Shown here piece after piece: positions 51,625 through 59,607 of a stretch of 64,000 nt of DNA. Both the position numbers and the translations under genes were made by a program. This DNA comes from JBFMCT01 sp046565765 (lineage in GTDB: Bacteria; Actinomycetota; Acidimicrobiia; Acidimicrobiales; AC-14): contig JBKHXX010000011.1 of NCBI GenBank assembly GCA_046565765.1, forward strand, positions 83,958 through 147,957, in the 5' to 3' direction. Within the stretch, counting starts at the first letter, position 1. Each line of letters starts with the position of its first letter. The notes beneath the pieces were generated by a model. That model did not search any database. It saw nothing but the letters and a program-made list of their open reading frames with translations, and had not been told where the DNA came from.

Positions 51625-52052
51625 CGCTTCTTCTTCGTTTCCGGCTGGCGGGGAGGGAAGGTCCCGTAGCGGGCCGCCCACAGTCCGCACAGCGCCAACC
51701 CGTACAGGGGGGTGAGCGTCCCCGCCGCCAGGCTGCTGTAGGGCCGGGCGATGGCCGCGCCCAGCGCCACCGCCACCTGCAGGGCGAACGCACCGAGGAG
51801 CGAGCGCTTGACGTCCGGCGGCGCCGCCTCGCCGGTCAGGAAGAACAGCTGGGCCACGCCGATCACCCGCTCCCGGCTCTTCTGGACGGCCTGGCTGTAG
51901 GCCAGCACGAAGATCACGCACCCTGCCAGGAAGAGCCCGACGGCGACGGCGAAGGCGGGCACCTCGAAGGGCGGCTCGGGGACGGCGACCGCCCCGGCCG
52001 AGGTGGCCGCGAACAGGATCGTCCCCCACCACGACGCCCGGAGGATCGTCAC
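51621..52052 (-). CDS. Four-helix membrane protein
   Basis: 143 residues with four membrane helices (about 8-22, 32-53, 84-103 and 110-127) and a Lys-rich C-terminus (ETKKKR). GTG 52052 overlaps the stop of the glycosyltransferase as GTGA. Not assigned to a family; co-transcription with sepH and the glycosyltransferase suggests an envelope role. Confidence 0.65.
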   Translation of the reverse strand: MTILRASWWGTILFAATSAGAVAVPEPPFEVPAFAVAVGLFLAGCVIFVLAYSQAVQKSRERVIGVAQLFFLTGEAAPPDVKRSLLGAFALQVAVALGAAIARPYSSLAAGTLTPLYGLALCGLWAARYGTFPPRQPETKKKR

Positions 52053-53167
52053 TCGACCGCCCCCAGCGCGGCGTCGAGACGGGCGGCCAGCAGGTCGTAG
52101 GAGAACTCGGCCTCCGCCCGCCCCCGGGCCGCCTCGCCCATCCGGCGCCGGGCGGCCTCGTCGCCCACCAGCGTGCGCAGGGCCGACGCGACCGCCTCGG
52201 GGTCGGCCGGCCGCCGCACGACCAGGCCGGTCCGCCCCGACTCGACCGCCTCCGCCGCCCCCCCGCTCGCCCCCGCCACCGCCGGCACCCCGCACGCCGC
52301 CGCCTCCACGAACACGATGCCGAAGCCCTCCTGCTCGAGGCCGGCCCACCGGTTGCGGCACGGCATGGCGAACACGTCGGCACAGCCCAGCAGGCGCGGC
52401 AGCTCGGCGTCGGGCACCCGCCCCAGCAGGCGCACCGGCGCGCCCGTCCCTTCGACCAGCCGGTGGAGCCGGTCGCGGTCGCGACCCGAGCCGGCCACCG
52501 CCACCGTCAGGCCCGGGAGCTCCTCGGCCAGCAGGGACGCGGCCGCCACCAGCACGTCCATCCCCTTGCGGGGGACGAGCCGGTTGACCGCCACGACCAG
52601 GGGGCCCTCGGGCAGGTCGAAGGCGGCCCGGGCCTCGGCCCGGGCCGGCTCGTCGAGCGGACGGAAGCGCTCCACGTCCACCCCGGGCGGGATGACCACC
52701 GACGGCAACGGGCAGCGCGCCGCCCGCTCCGCCTCGGCCAGGGCGAAGCGGCCTCCGGCCACCACCAGCCGCGCCCCCCGCAGCACGGGCGCCAGCACGG
52801 CCCGGCTCCCGGGCAGCCGTCCCGGCACCGACACCTCGGCCCCGTGGACGACGACCGCGTACGGCAGTCCCAGCCGGGGCCCGAGGAAGCCGACGGGCAG
52901 GGCCGGATCGAGCACGACGAGCCCGGCCCCCACGTCACCGGCCAGGGTGCGGATGCGGCGGGCCAGGCCGGGCGTGGGCAGCAGCACCGGCTCCCGGGTG
53001 CGCACGACCGGGAACGGCTGGGCCCGGTCGAAGGCGGTGTCGCCCCCGTACGGGGTGGTCAGCACGGTCACCCGCTCCGCCGGCAGCCGCCGCCACAACT
53101 CCCACAGGTAGGACTGGATGCCACCGATCTTCGGGGGGAAGTCGTTGGTGACGAGAAGGTGCGCCAG
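52049..53167 (-). CDS. GT4 family glycosyltransferase (PimB-like), start uncertain
   Basis: Retaining GT-B glycosyltransferase. The N-terminus HLLVTNDFPPKIGGIQ and the C-terminal donor site VAVNRLVPRKGMDVLV, EQEGFGIVFVEAAACG fit PimB-like mannosyltransferases. That frame has no ATG, GTG or TTG before TTG 53098, which would remove the glycine-rich acceptor loop; the only codon preserving it is CTG 53167, 12 bases after the sepH stop. From there the protein is 372 residues, the family length. Acceptor unknown. Confidence 0.8.
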   Translation of the reverse strand: MAHLLVTNDFPPKIGGIQSYLWELWRRLPAERVTVLTTPYGGDTAFDRAQPFPVVRTREPVLLPTPGLARRIRTLAGDVGAGLVVLDPALPVGFLGPRLGLPYAVVVHGAEVSVPGRLPGSRAVLAPVLRGARLVVAGGRFALAEAERAARCPLPSVVIPPGVDVERFRPLDEPARAEARAAFDLPEGPLVVAVNRLVPRKGMDVLVAAASLLAEELPGLTVAVAGSGRDRDRLHRLVEGTGAPVRLLGRVPDAELPRLLGCADVFAMPCRNRWAGLEQEGFGIVFVEAAACGVPAVAGASGGAAEAVESGRTGLVVRRPADPEAVASALRTLVGDEAARRRMGEAARGRAEAEFSYDLLAARLDAALGAVE

Positions 53168-53179
53168 GCCCGCCGCCGA

Positions 53180-55042
53180 TCAGAACTGGGCCGGCAGCGG
53201 CGTGGGCGGGACGGCGGTGATGTCCTCCGGCGGCGGCTTCCACCGGCGAGGGCCGTCGGGGTCGAAGCGGAGCTCGGACGCCTGGCGGGCCGAGATGCGG
53301 GGGCGGATGACGAAGGCGTCCCCGTCGCCGCCTCGTTCCTCGTTGCGCGCTTCCTCCGGAGGCGGCCCGATGGCGATGGCCGGGCGCCGCTCGCCGGGCG
53401 CCGGCGCCGCCGCAGGGGCCGGAGCCGGGGCCGGGCCCTCCTCGGCGGTCGTGTCGTCGTCGTCGACGTCCAGATCGACGTCGAGGTCGAGGTCGAACTC
53501 CAGGTCGTCGTCGACCGGCGGTGGCGCGGGTCGAACAGCTGCGGGCACGGGCCGGGGTGGGGGCGGCTGGCGGGGCGGCTCGGGAGCCGGCCGGAGGCGC
53601 GCCGCCGCGGGCGACGGAGCAGCGCCGTTGCCCGAGCCGGGCTGGTCGGGCCGCGACCGGGCCGGGGGCGGCTCGGGCCTGAAGCTGCGAGCCGCCGGAG
53701 CCGGCGCGGGATCGGGCCGGCGTGACGAGGCGGGCGGCGTTCGGCCCGGGCGGCGACCCGGCCCGGCCGGGCCGGTGCCCAGCCGCGTACCGTCGGTGCC
53801 GAACCGGGGCCCGGCCGGGCGGGGCGCCAGCGGCCGGCGAGCGCGCGGTGAAGCCTCGGCAGAGGGCGCCGTAGGTGGTGCGGGCGCGGATCGCTCCCCG
53901 CCCCGCCCCTTCGTCGCCCTCGGGGTCCTGGCCGCCTTGCCCGCAGTGACGACCTTGGCCGGCGCTTTGACGGGCGCCTTGACCGCGGTCTTCGCCGGCG
54001 CCTTGACCGGCGCCTTGGTGGGAGCGGCCGGCCGGCCCTTCGCCACCTTCGCCACCTTGGCCGCCTTGGCGGCCTTGGCGGCCGGAGTAGGCGGGGTGGG
54101 CGTGCGGGCGGGCCGGGCCGCCTTCCCGGTGGCGGCCGCCTTTCCCCCCGCCGGCGCCTTGGCCGCCGCCGTCCTGCCTCGGGTCGTCGCCGGCTTGCCC
54201 TTGGACGCGCCTCGGGCCCGCGTCGCGGGCTCGGCCGGGGCCGCCGGTGGCCGGCGGGAGGGACGGGCCCGCCCGACCCCCGGGCCCGCCGCCGTCACGG
54301 TCGCCCGCCGGGCCGCCACCCGCACCACCACGGGGGAGGACTCGGGCGCGGCTTCGGCCGGTTCCTCGGCGCCCTCGGCCAACCGCCGGCGCCGCCGGGC
54401 CCGTTCGGCCACGTAGCCCAGGTCGGACCCGAGCCGGTCCCGGGAGATCAGGCGGTTGTTGGCCACGTCGAGCTCCCACGTGCCCTGCTGCAGCCGCCCG
54501 CGGGAGCGGTAGCGGAAGCGGACGGTCCACACGCCGTCCCGCACCTGGAAGGCGCTCCAGCCACCGTTGAACTCGTCGTCGAGGAGCCACACGCCCCGCT
54601 CGACGAGGTTGGCCGCCACCGACTCGCCCAGCGGCTCGGCCGACTCACCGAGCCTGGTCTTCGTGAACGTGAGGCTGCGGGCCAGCTCCACCACCTGGCG
54701 CTGCTCGGCCAGGATCGGCGCCGCGAACCGCTCGACCCAGTTGGTGTCGACGCCCGCCTCGCGCGCCACCTCGTCGATGGTGCGCCCCGCCCGCAGGCGG
54801 GACTGGATCTCGCGTGGCGTCAGGCTGCTCTCGGGGCGGGACCGGCGTTCACGGTCGTCTCGCGACTGGGGACCCGGCGCAACGAGGTCGCCGCCGGTGC
54901 GCAGCCGCTGGACCTCGTCCAGCTTCTCGAGCAGTTCGTCGCCGATGGACACGACGAAGCTCCCCGACTTCGCCCCCTTGCGAGTGCTGAAGATCAGGCC
55001 GTCGAGGTCGCTGGTGAAGCCGACAACGTGGAGCTTGCGCAC
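53180..55042 (-). CDS. sepH: Septation protein SepH
   Basis: DUF3071-type division protein that stimulates FtsZ assembly in Streptomyces and mycobacteria. MRKLHVVGFTSDLDGLIF starts the domain; SLTPREIQSRLRAGRTIDEVAREAGV is the helix-turn-helix. The domain ends near residue 215, followed by a ~400-residue disordered tail: Ala/Lys/Pro repeats like histone H1 (KAPVKAPAKTAVKAP, about 330-360), a Pro/Arg region, and an acidic Asp/Leu patch near 500. GTG 55042 gives 620 residues, longer than Streptomyces SepH. Confidence 0.88.
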   Translation of the reverse strand: MRKLHVVGFTSDLDGLIFSTRKGAKSGSFVVSIGDELLEKLDEVQRLRTGGDLVAPGPQSRDDRERRSRPESSLTPREIQSRLRAGRTIDEVAREAGVDTNWVERFAAPILAEQRQVVELARSLTFTKTRLGESAEPLGESVAANLVERGVWLLDDEFNGGWSAFQVRDGVWTVRFRYRSRGRLQQGTWELDVANNRLISRDRLGSDLGYVAERARRRRRLAEGAEEPAEAAPESSPVVVRVAARRATVTAAGPGVGRARPSRRPPAAPAEPATRARGASKGKPATTRGRTAAAKAPAGGKAAATGKAARPARTPTPPTPAAKAAKAAKVAKVAKGRPAAPTKAPVKAPAKTAVKAPVKAPAKVVTAGKAARTPRATKGRGGERSAPAPPTAPSAEASPRARRPLAPRPAGPRFGTDGTRLGTGPAGPGRRPGRTPPASSRRPDPAPAPAARSFRPEPPPARSRPDQPGSGNGAAPSPAAARLRPAPEPPRQPPPPRPVPAAVRPAPPPVDDDLEFDLDLDVDLDVDDDDTTAEEGPAPAPAPAAAPAPGERRPAIAIGPPPEEARNEERGGDGDAFVIRPRISARQASELRFDPDGPRRWKPPPEDITAVPPTPLPAQF

Positions 55043-55134
55043 TCACGCTCCGAAGCGCATCGGTGGCCCGGCGTCTGCGGGCCCTCGGCGCGGACGCTAC
55101 CACTCGCCTCTGCCCGAAACGGGGAGCCTCACCC

Positions 55135-55332
55135 TCATCCGGTGCGCCGGACCTGCCGCAGCCGGGGGACCAGACCCCCGTCCGAAAGGAGGCGGACCGC
55201 CCGCGCTTCGGCCACGTCGATCACCACCGCGTCGGCGGGATCTCGGCTGCAGATGAAGGTCACCACGCAGTCATCGCACGTCGCCGTGTGCTGCATCACG
55301 CAGTCGTCGCAGCTGATCGTCATGCCGTCCAC
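55135..55332 (-). CDS. Small Cys-rich metal-binding-like protein
   Basis: A 65-residue protein with SCDDCVMQHTATCDDCVVTF near the N-terminus, a CxxC-x8-CxxC pattern apt for zinc or an iron-sulfur cluster. The remainder is a short basic segment. AGGAGG lies 4 bases before GTG 55332 (ATG 55323 is the alternative). Similar small proteins are found in other Actinobacteria; function unknown. Confidence 0.7.
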   Translation of the reverse strand: MDGMTISCDDCVMQHTATCDDCVVTFICSRDPADAVVIDVAEARAVRLLSDGGLVPRLRQVRRTG

Positions 55333-55382
55333 GGAGCCTCCTCGAATCGGTTGTCGCCGAACCTACCGAGGGGGTGTGACGG

Positions 55383-56744
55383 CTACCGCCGGAGGACGGC
55401 CAGCAGCTGCTCGTTGGAGATCACGTTGGCCCCGGCCCGGGTCGCCCCCGTCTGGACCCGCCGGTCGCTGGTGGCCACGACCACCGGGCGGGTGAGCGGC
55501 AGATGCCCGAGAAGCTCCAGCACCTCGTCGTCCGCCTCCACTCCCGGCGGCGAGAAGCTCACCCGCACCGATCTGGCGGTGCTGGGCACGACCCCCGGCA
55601 TCCGCATCTCCGCCCCGTCGAACACCACCCGCACGTCCACACCGGTGCGAGCGGCCAGCTCGGCCAGCGCGTCGGCCAGCCGGCGGCGCTGCTCGGCGAT
55701 GGGATGGTCCGGCCAGCCCGCTTGCGACACGTTGTAGCCGTCCACCACCAGCACCATGCCGGGCACCCGGACCAGGTGCTCGGCCGCCTCGACGGAGTCG
55801 TCGAACGTGGCCGGCGGCAACGGCGTGGGCCGGCGGCGGACCGGAGGGGGCCGGCGGGGACGGGGCGGGGGCTCGGTCGCGGGGGCGGACGGGGGCGCCG
55901 GCTCGGGCGGCTCGGCCGGTCCCGCCGGTTCGGGAGGAGCGAGGGCGGCCACGACCGTACGCAGCCGCTCGGCCAGGGCCGACGCGGCCGTCGCCGCCTC
56001 CTCCAGCCCCGACCCCACGGCGGCGACGTCGAATCCGGGGAGCGGATTGGGAGGCGGCGGCGCCTCACGCCCGACCACCGGCTCGGGCTGCGGTTCAGGA
56101 CCGGAGACCGCCGGCGGGGCCACCGTGCGGCGCTGGGCCTCGAGGTCGGCGACCCGCCGGCGCAGCGTCTCCAGCTCGGCCTTGGCCGCGGCCGCCGCGG
56201 CCCGGGCCCGGTCCCGCTCGGCCACCATCTCGTCGACCCGCCGGGCGGCCGACTTCGCTGACGTCTCGGCTGCGAGCCGGGCCCGGCGTTCGTCCCCCAG
56301 CGCCGCCACCGAGGCGGCCGCCTCGGCGCGAGCCGCCACCGCGGCCTCCTCCGCCCGCCGCAACGCGTCCTGCACCCCCGCCAGCCGGCGGCGGGCGTCG
56401 TGCTCGGCCTTGCGGTCGGCCTCCTCCCTAGCCGCCTCTCCCGCCCCCTCCACGAGGGCGGCCAACTCCTCCTCCCAACCCTCGGGCCGGGTGAGGAACA
56501 ACCAGCCGCCGCGGCCCACCTCCTGCTCGTCGGCCGCCTCCGCCACCCGGGCCCGGAACTCGTCGTCGCCGTCGAGGGCCCTGCGGGTGGCGCTCAGAGC
56601 CCGAGGGGGCAGCTTGGCGAAGCGCAAAAACGGCCGCAGCGGCGTGGGCGCGGGCACCACCGGAGTGTCGTCCTCGCCCTCCCTTGCCACCGCCAACGCC
56701 GCCTCCAGGGCGGGCCGGATGAGCGCGTCGAGGACGTCGCTCAG
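55383..56744 (-). CDS. Coiled-coil NYN-domain RNA-binding/nuclease-like protein
   Basis: 453 residues. An N-terminal helical domain is followed by a long coiled coil (about 120-225, rich in Ala/Glu/Arg), a Pro-rich linker, and a C-terminal NYN domain (YacP-like) with MVLVVDGYNVSQAGWP, VRVVFDGAE and VVVATSDRRVQ, carrying the PIN-like aspartates. No ATG/GTG/TTG start fits the coupling; CTG 56744 overlaps the previous stop as CTGA, just as ATGA/GTGA pairs do elsewhere. GTGs at 56804 and 56801 are alternatives. Confidence 0.8.
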   Translation of the reverse strand: MSDVLDALIRPALEAALAVAREGEDDTPVVPAPTPLRPFLRFAKLPPRALSATRRALDGDDEFRARVAEAADEQEVGRGGWLFLTRPEGWEEELAALVEGAGEAAREEADRKAEHDARRRLAGVQDALRRAEEAAVAARAEAAASVAALGDERRARLAAETSAKSAARRVDEMVAERDRARAAAAAAKAELETLRRRVADLEAQRRTVAPPAVSGPEPQPEPVVGREAPPPPNPLPGFDVAAVGSGLEEAATAASALAERLRTVVAALAPPEPAGPAEPPEPAPPSAPATEPPPRPRRPPPVRRRPTPLPPATFDDSVEAAEHLVRVPGMVLVVDGYNVSQAGWPDHPIAEQRRRLADALAELAARTGVDVRVVFDGAEMRMPGVVPSTARSVRVSFSPPGVEADDEVLELLGHLPLTRPVVVATSDRRVQTGATRAGANVISNEQLLAVLRR

Positions 56745-56965
56745 GTTTCCGCCGCCGGGCTCCGTCCGTCCAGGACCTTCACGCTGGCGCTCGACCCGCA
56801 CCACCGGCACGTCACCTCCTCGACCTCCTCCTGCAGCAGCTCGGTGTCCTCGATGGTGAGGTCACCGCCCAGGCTGTAGTGGTGGAAGGCCCTGGTGCGC
56901 GAGCGGGTCGTCACGTCGAAACGAGTGAGGTTGCCGCAGGCGGCGCATCGGTACCGGGTTGCCAC
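56741..56965 (-). CDS. Small zinc-ribbon protein
   Basis: A 74-residue protein with YRCAACGN at the start and VTCRWCGS near the end, a zinc ribbon of two CxxC knuckles. GTG 56965 lies six bases after TAGAGT. Directly upstream of the NYN gene and overlapping it, so the two probably act together, perhaps on RNA (inference). Confidence 0.75.
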   Translation of the reverse strand: MATRYRCAACGNLTRFDVTTRSRTRAFHHYSLGGDLTIEDTELLQEEVEEVTCRWCGSSASVKVLDGRSPAAET

Positions 56966-56971
56966 GTCCCG

Positions 56972-56977
56972 ACTCTA
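56972..56977 (-). promoter_or_regulatory. Candidate leaderless -10 box
   Basis: TAGAGT on the minus strand, exactly six bases before GTG 56965. Confidence 0.45.
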
Positions 56978-57013
56978 CGAGGCCCGCCCGCCGTCCCCGG
57001 GTAGGAACCGGCC

Positions 57014-57643
57014 ATGCCCCGCGCCCCGACCGTCCCCGAGCGGCCCGAGGGTCTCGCCTACGTGCCCGACCTCCTCACCCCCGAGGAGGAGGCGGGCCTC
57101 GTCAGGGCCGTCGAGGGGTTGGACTACTCGGAGGTGCGCATGCACGGGCAGGCCGCCCGCCGCACCGTGCGCCACTACGGGGTCCGCTACGACTACGACT
57201 CCTTCGCGGTGGTGCCCACCGACCCCCTTCCGGAGGAGTTCGAGTGGCTCCGGGAGCGGGCCGGCGCCCTGGCCGGCATCGCGCCCGAGGACCTGGTCGA
57301 GACACTGGTGACGCGCTACCCGCCCGGCGCCGGCATCGGGTACCACCGCGACGCCCCGCGGTTCGGCCCCGCGGTGGTCGGCGTGTCGCTGCTGTCGGCC
57401 TGCCCCATGCGGTTCCAGCGGCGGGTGGGCGACGTCCGCCACCTCTACGTCCTCGACCTGGCGCCGCGGTCGGCCTACGTCATCGGCGGCAAGGCCCGCT
57501 CCGCCTGGCAGCACGGGATCGTGGCGACGAAGGGCCTGCGCTACTCGTTCACCTTCCGCACGCTGGCGGGGAGGTTCCGGGCCGCCGCCGAACGGGCAGA
57601 GATGCCGCCGTGGGGAACCGCGACATCGCCTGGAAGCTCGTAG
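57014..57643 (+). CDS. AlkB-like 2-oxoglutarate/Fe(II) dioxygenase
   Basis: 209 residues. The iron triad is visible: H111 and D113 in YHRDAPRFG and H167 in WQHGI, with R176 and R182 in RYSFTFR for 2-oxoglutarate. It resembles ALKBH-type proteins that demethylate nucleic acids, though substrate is not certain. ATG 57014 has TAGGAA upstream. The end overlaps the DUF4235 gene by 34 bases. Confidence 0.88.
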   Translation: MPRAPTVPERPEGLAYVPDLLTPEEEAGLVRAVEGLDYSEVRMHGQAARRTVRHYGVRYDYDSFAVVPTDPLPEEFEWLRERAGALAGIAPEDLVETLVTRYPPGAGIGYHRDAPRFGPAVVGVSLLSACPMRFQRRVGDVRHLYVLDLAPRSAYVIGGKARSAWQHGIVATKGLRYSFTFRTLAGRFRAAAERAEMPPWGTATSPGSS

Positions 57644-57897
57644 GCGCGTCGAGCGGGGCGCTGGCGGGCATGGCCACCCGCAAACTGCTCCAGGCCGGCT
57701 GGCGCCGGGCCAAGGGGGACGACCCGCCCACCAACCCGGCCTCGCCCACCACCACCTGGTCGGAGGCCATCGTGTGGGCCGTCTCGTCGGGCGTGGCACT
57801 GGCCGTGACCCGCCTGGTCGCCCAGCGAGCCGCCGCCGAGGCGTGGCGCAAGCCGACCGGCGCCTGCCCGGCCAGCCTGGAGGCCGTCAGCCCGTAA
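57610..57897 (+). CDS. DUF4235 family membrane protein
   Basis: 95 residues with WKLVGASSGALAGMATRKLL, DDPPTNPASPTTTWSEA and a second hydrophobic segment (IVWAVSSGVALAVTRLVA), the DUF4235 pattern common in Actinobacteria; function unknown. GTG 57610 lies within the AlkB gene end, so translation is coupled. Confidence 0.85.
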   Translation: MGNRDIAWKLVGASSGALAGMATRKLLQAGWRRAKGDDPPTNPASPTTTWSEAIVWAVSSGVALAVTRLVAQRAAAEAWRKPTGACPASLEAVSP

Positions 57898-57912
57898 CCA
57901 CCCCCACGTTGG

Positions 57913-57941
57913 TTGCCATACGAACATCTGTTCGCTATGGT
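57913..57941 (+). promoter_or_regulatory. SOS promoter: LexA box between -35 and -10
   Basis: TTGCCA (57913-57918) and TATGGT (57936-57941) are 17 bases apart. The spacer contains CGAACATCTGTTCG (57921-57934), a perfect match to the actinobacterial LexA box CGAAC-N4-GTTCG. LexA bound here would block RNA polymerase. The gene downstream encodes a DNA-repair-type nuclease. Confidence 0.85.
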
Positions 57942-57951
57942 CCCGGCCGAC

Positions 57952-59607
57952 GTGACGACCGGGGGACTTCCCTTTCAACCCCGCTCCTTCGACGACCTGG
58001 GCACGCCGCTGCCCGACGTGACGTTCTGCGTCGTCGACCTGGAGACCACCGGGGGATCGCCGGCCACCTGCGCCATCACCGAGATCGGCGCGGTCAAGGT
58101 GCGGGGCGGCGAGTGCCTGGGGACGTTCCACACCCTCGTCAACCCGGGCATGCCCATCCCTCCCGAGATCGTCATGCTCACCGGCATCACCGAAAACATG
58201 GTCGGGCCTGCACCGCTGATCGACGAGGTCCTGCCCGCCCTTTCCGAGTTCATCGGCGGCAGCGTGCTGGTCGGCCACAACCTGCGCTTCGACACCTCCT
58301 TCCTGGACGCCGCCCTGACCGCCGCCGGCTACCCCCGGCTGGCCCAGGCGCGGGTGGACACGTGCAGCCTGGCCCGCCGGTTGGTGCGCGACGAGATGCC
58401 CGACTGCCGCCTCGGCACCCTGGCCCGCCGCCTCCGGCTGGCCCACCAGCCCTGCCACCGGGCCCTCGACGACGCCCTCGCCACCGCCGACCTCCTTCAC
58501 ACCCTGCTCGAGCGGGCCGCCGGCCTGGGGGTGCTCGGCCTCGACGACCTGATCGCCCTCCCCACCCTGGCCGCCCACCCCCTCGCCCCCAAGCTCCGGA
58601 TGACGGCCGGCCTGCCCCGCCGCCCCGGCGTCTACCTCTTCCGGGGGCGGGGCGACCGGGTGCTGTACGTCGGCAAGGCCACCGACCTGCGGGCCCGGGT
58701 GCGCTCGTACTTCTCGGGCGACGACCGGCGCAAGGTCCTCCCCCTGCTGCGGGAGGCGGAGCGCGTCGACCACGTCGTGTGCGCCAGCCCGCTGGAGGCG
58801 GCCGTGCTGGAAGTCCGCCTCATCCACCGCCACCTCCCCCCCTACAACTCGCGCTCCACCCGGTGGCGGAAGTACGTCTACGTCAAGCTCACGCTGCCCG
58901 AGCGCTTCCCCCGCCTGTCGGTGGTCAAGTCCCCCGCCGCCGACGGCGCCCTCTACCTGGGCCCCCTCGCCTCGGCCGCCGCCGCCCGGGCGGTCGTCGA
59001 GGCCATCGAGTCGGCTGCGCCCCTCCGCCGGTGCTCGGCCCGCCCTCCCAAGGCGCCCCGTGACGCGCCCTGCACCGCCGCCCAGCTGGGCGTGGCGACC
59101 TGCCCCTGCGCGGGCGCCATCGGGGAGGACGACTACCGCGCCATCGTCGACCGGGTCGTCCGGGGCCTCACCACCGAGCCCCACCTGCTGCTCGGCCCGC
59201 TCGAAGCCCGCATGAGGGCGCTGGCCGAGGCGGAGCGGTTCGAGGAGGCGGCCGACACCCGGGACCGGGCCGCCGCCCTCGCCCGCGCCCTCGCCCGCCA
59301 ACGCCAGCTGGAGGCGCTGCGCCGGGCGGGCCGGCTGGAGGCGGACCACGAGGGCCGCCGGCTGGTCTTCTGCGGTGGGCTCCTCGGCCCCCAGGCGGGT
59401 GTCGAGGCGGCCGGTCCCCCCGACCCCGGCCCGGGGGCGCCGGTCCCCCGCCACCTGGTGGACGAGCTGTCGTGCGTGGCCGGTTGGCTGGACGCGGAGT
59501 CCTCCCGCCTGTGCCTCCTCCGCTGCGACGGCGAGCTCGCCCTGCCCCTCCCCCGCCTGCCCCGCTACGAGCCGAGCACTACGAAGGCTGGGCGTTCGAG
59601 ACGGTGA
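57952..59607 (+). CDS. DEDD exonuclease / UvrC-like GIY-YIG fusion protein
   Basis: 551 residues. Part 1 is a DnaQ-like 3'-5' exonuclease (D29 and E31 in VVDLETT, D114 in NLRFDTSF, H169 in CHRALDDA). Part 2 is a GIY-YIG nuclease like the UvrC N-terminus/Cho (GVYLF at 226-230, VLYVGKATDLR at ~238-248) with a UvrB-interaction-like segment (AEAERFEEAADTRDRAAAL). Such fusions occur in Actinobacteria. GTG 57952 is preferred because ATG 57937 lies inside the -10 box; the message is then nearly leaderless. Overlaps trpD by 29 bases. Confidence 0.9.
   Translation: MTTGGLPFQPRSFDDLGTPLPDVTFCVVDLETTGGSPATCAITEIGAVKVRGGECLGTFHTLVNPGMPIPPEIVMLTGITENMVGPAPLIDEVLPALSEFIGGSVLVGHNLRFDTSFLDAALTAAGYPRLAQARVDTCSLARRLVRDEMPDCRLGTLARRLRLAHQPCHRALDDALATADLLHTLLERAAGLGVLGLDDLIALPTLAAHPLAPKLRMTAGLPRRPGVYLFRGRGDRVLYVGKATDLRARVRSYFSGDDRRKVLPLLREAERVDHVVCASPLEAAVLEVRLIHRHLPPYNSRSTRWRKYVYVKLTLPERFPRLSVVKSPAADGALYLGPLASAAAARAVVEAIESAAPLRRCSARPPKAPRDAPCTAAQLGVATCPCAGAIGEDDYRAIVDRVVRGLTTEPHLLLGPLEARMRALAEAERFEEAADTRDRAAALARALARQRQLEALRRAGRLEADHEGRRLVFCGGLLGPQAGVEAAGPPDPGPGAPVPRHLVDELSCVAGWLDAESSRLCLLRCDGELALPLPRLPRYEPSTTKAGRSRR

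Noticed and set aside
57937..57951. ATG 57937 as the start of the exonuclease/GIY-YIG gene
   Set aside because: It lies inside the TATGGT -10 hexamer of the SOS promoter, so it would be upstream of the transcription start. GTG 57952 is used instead.
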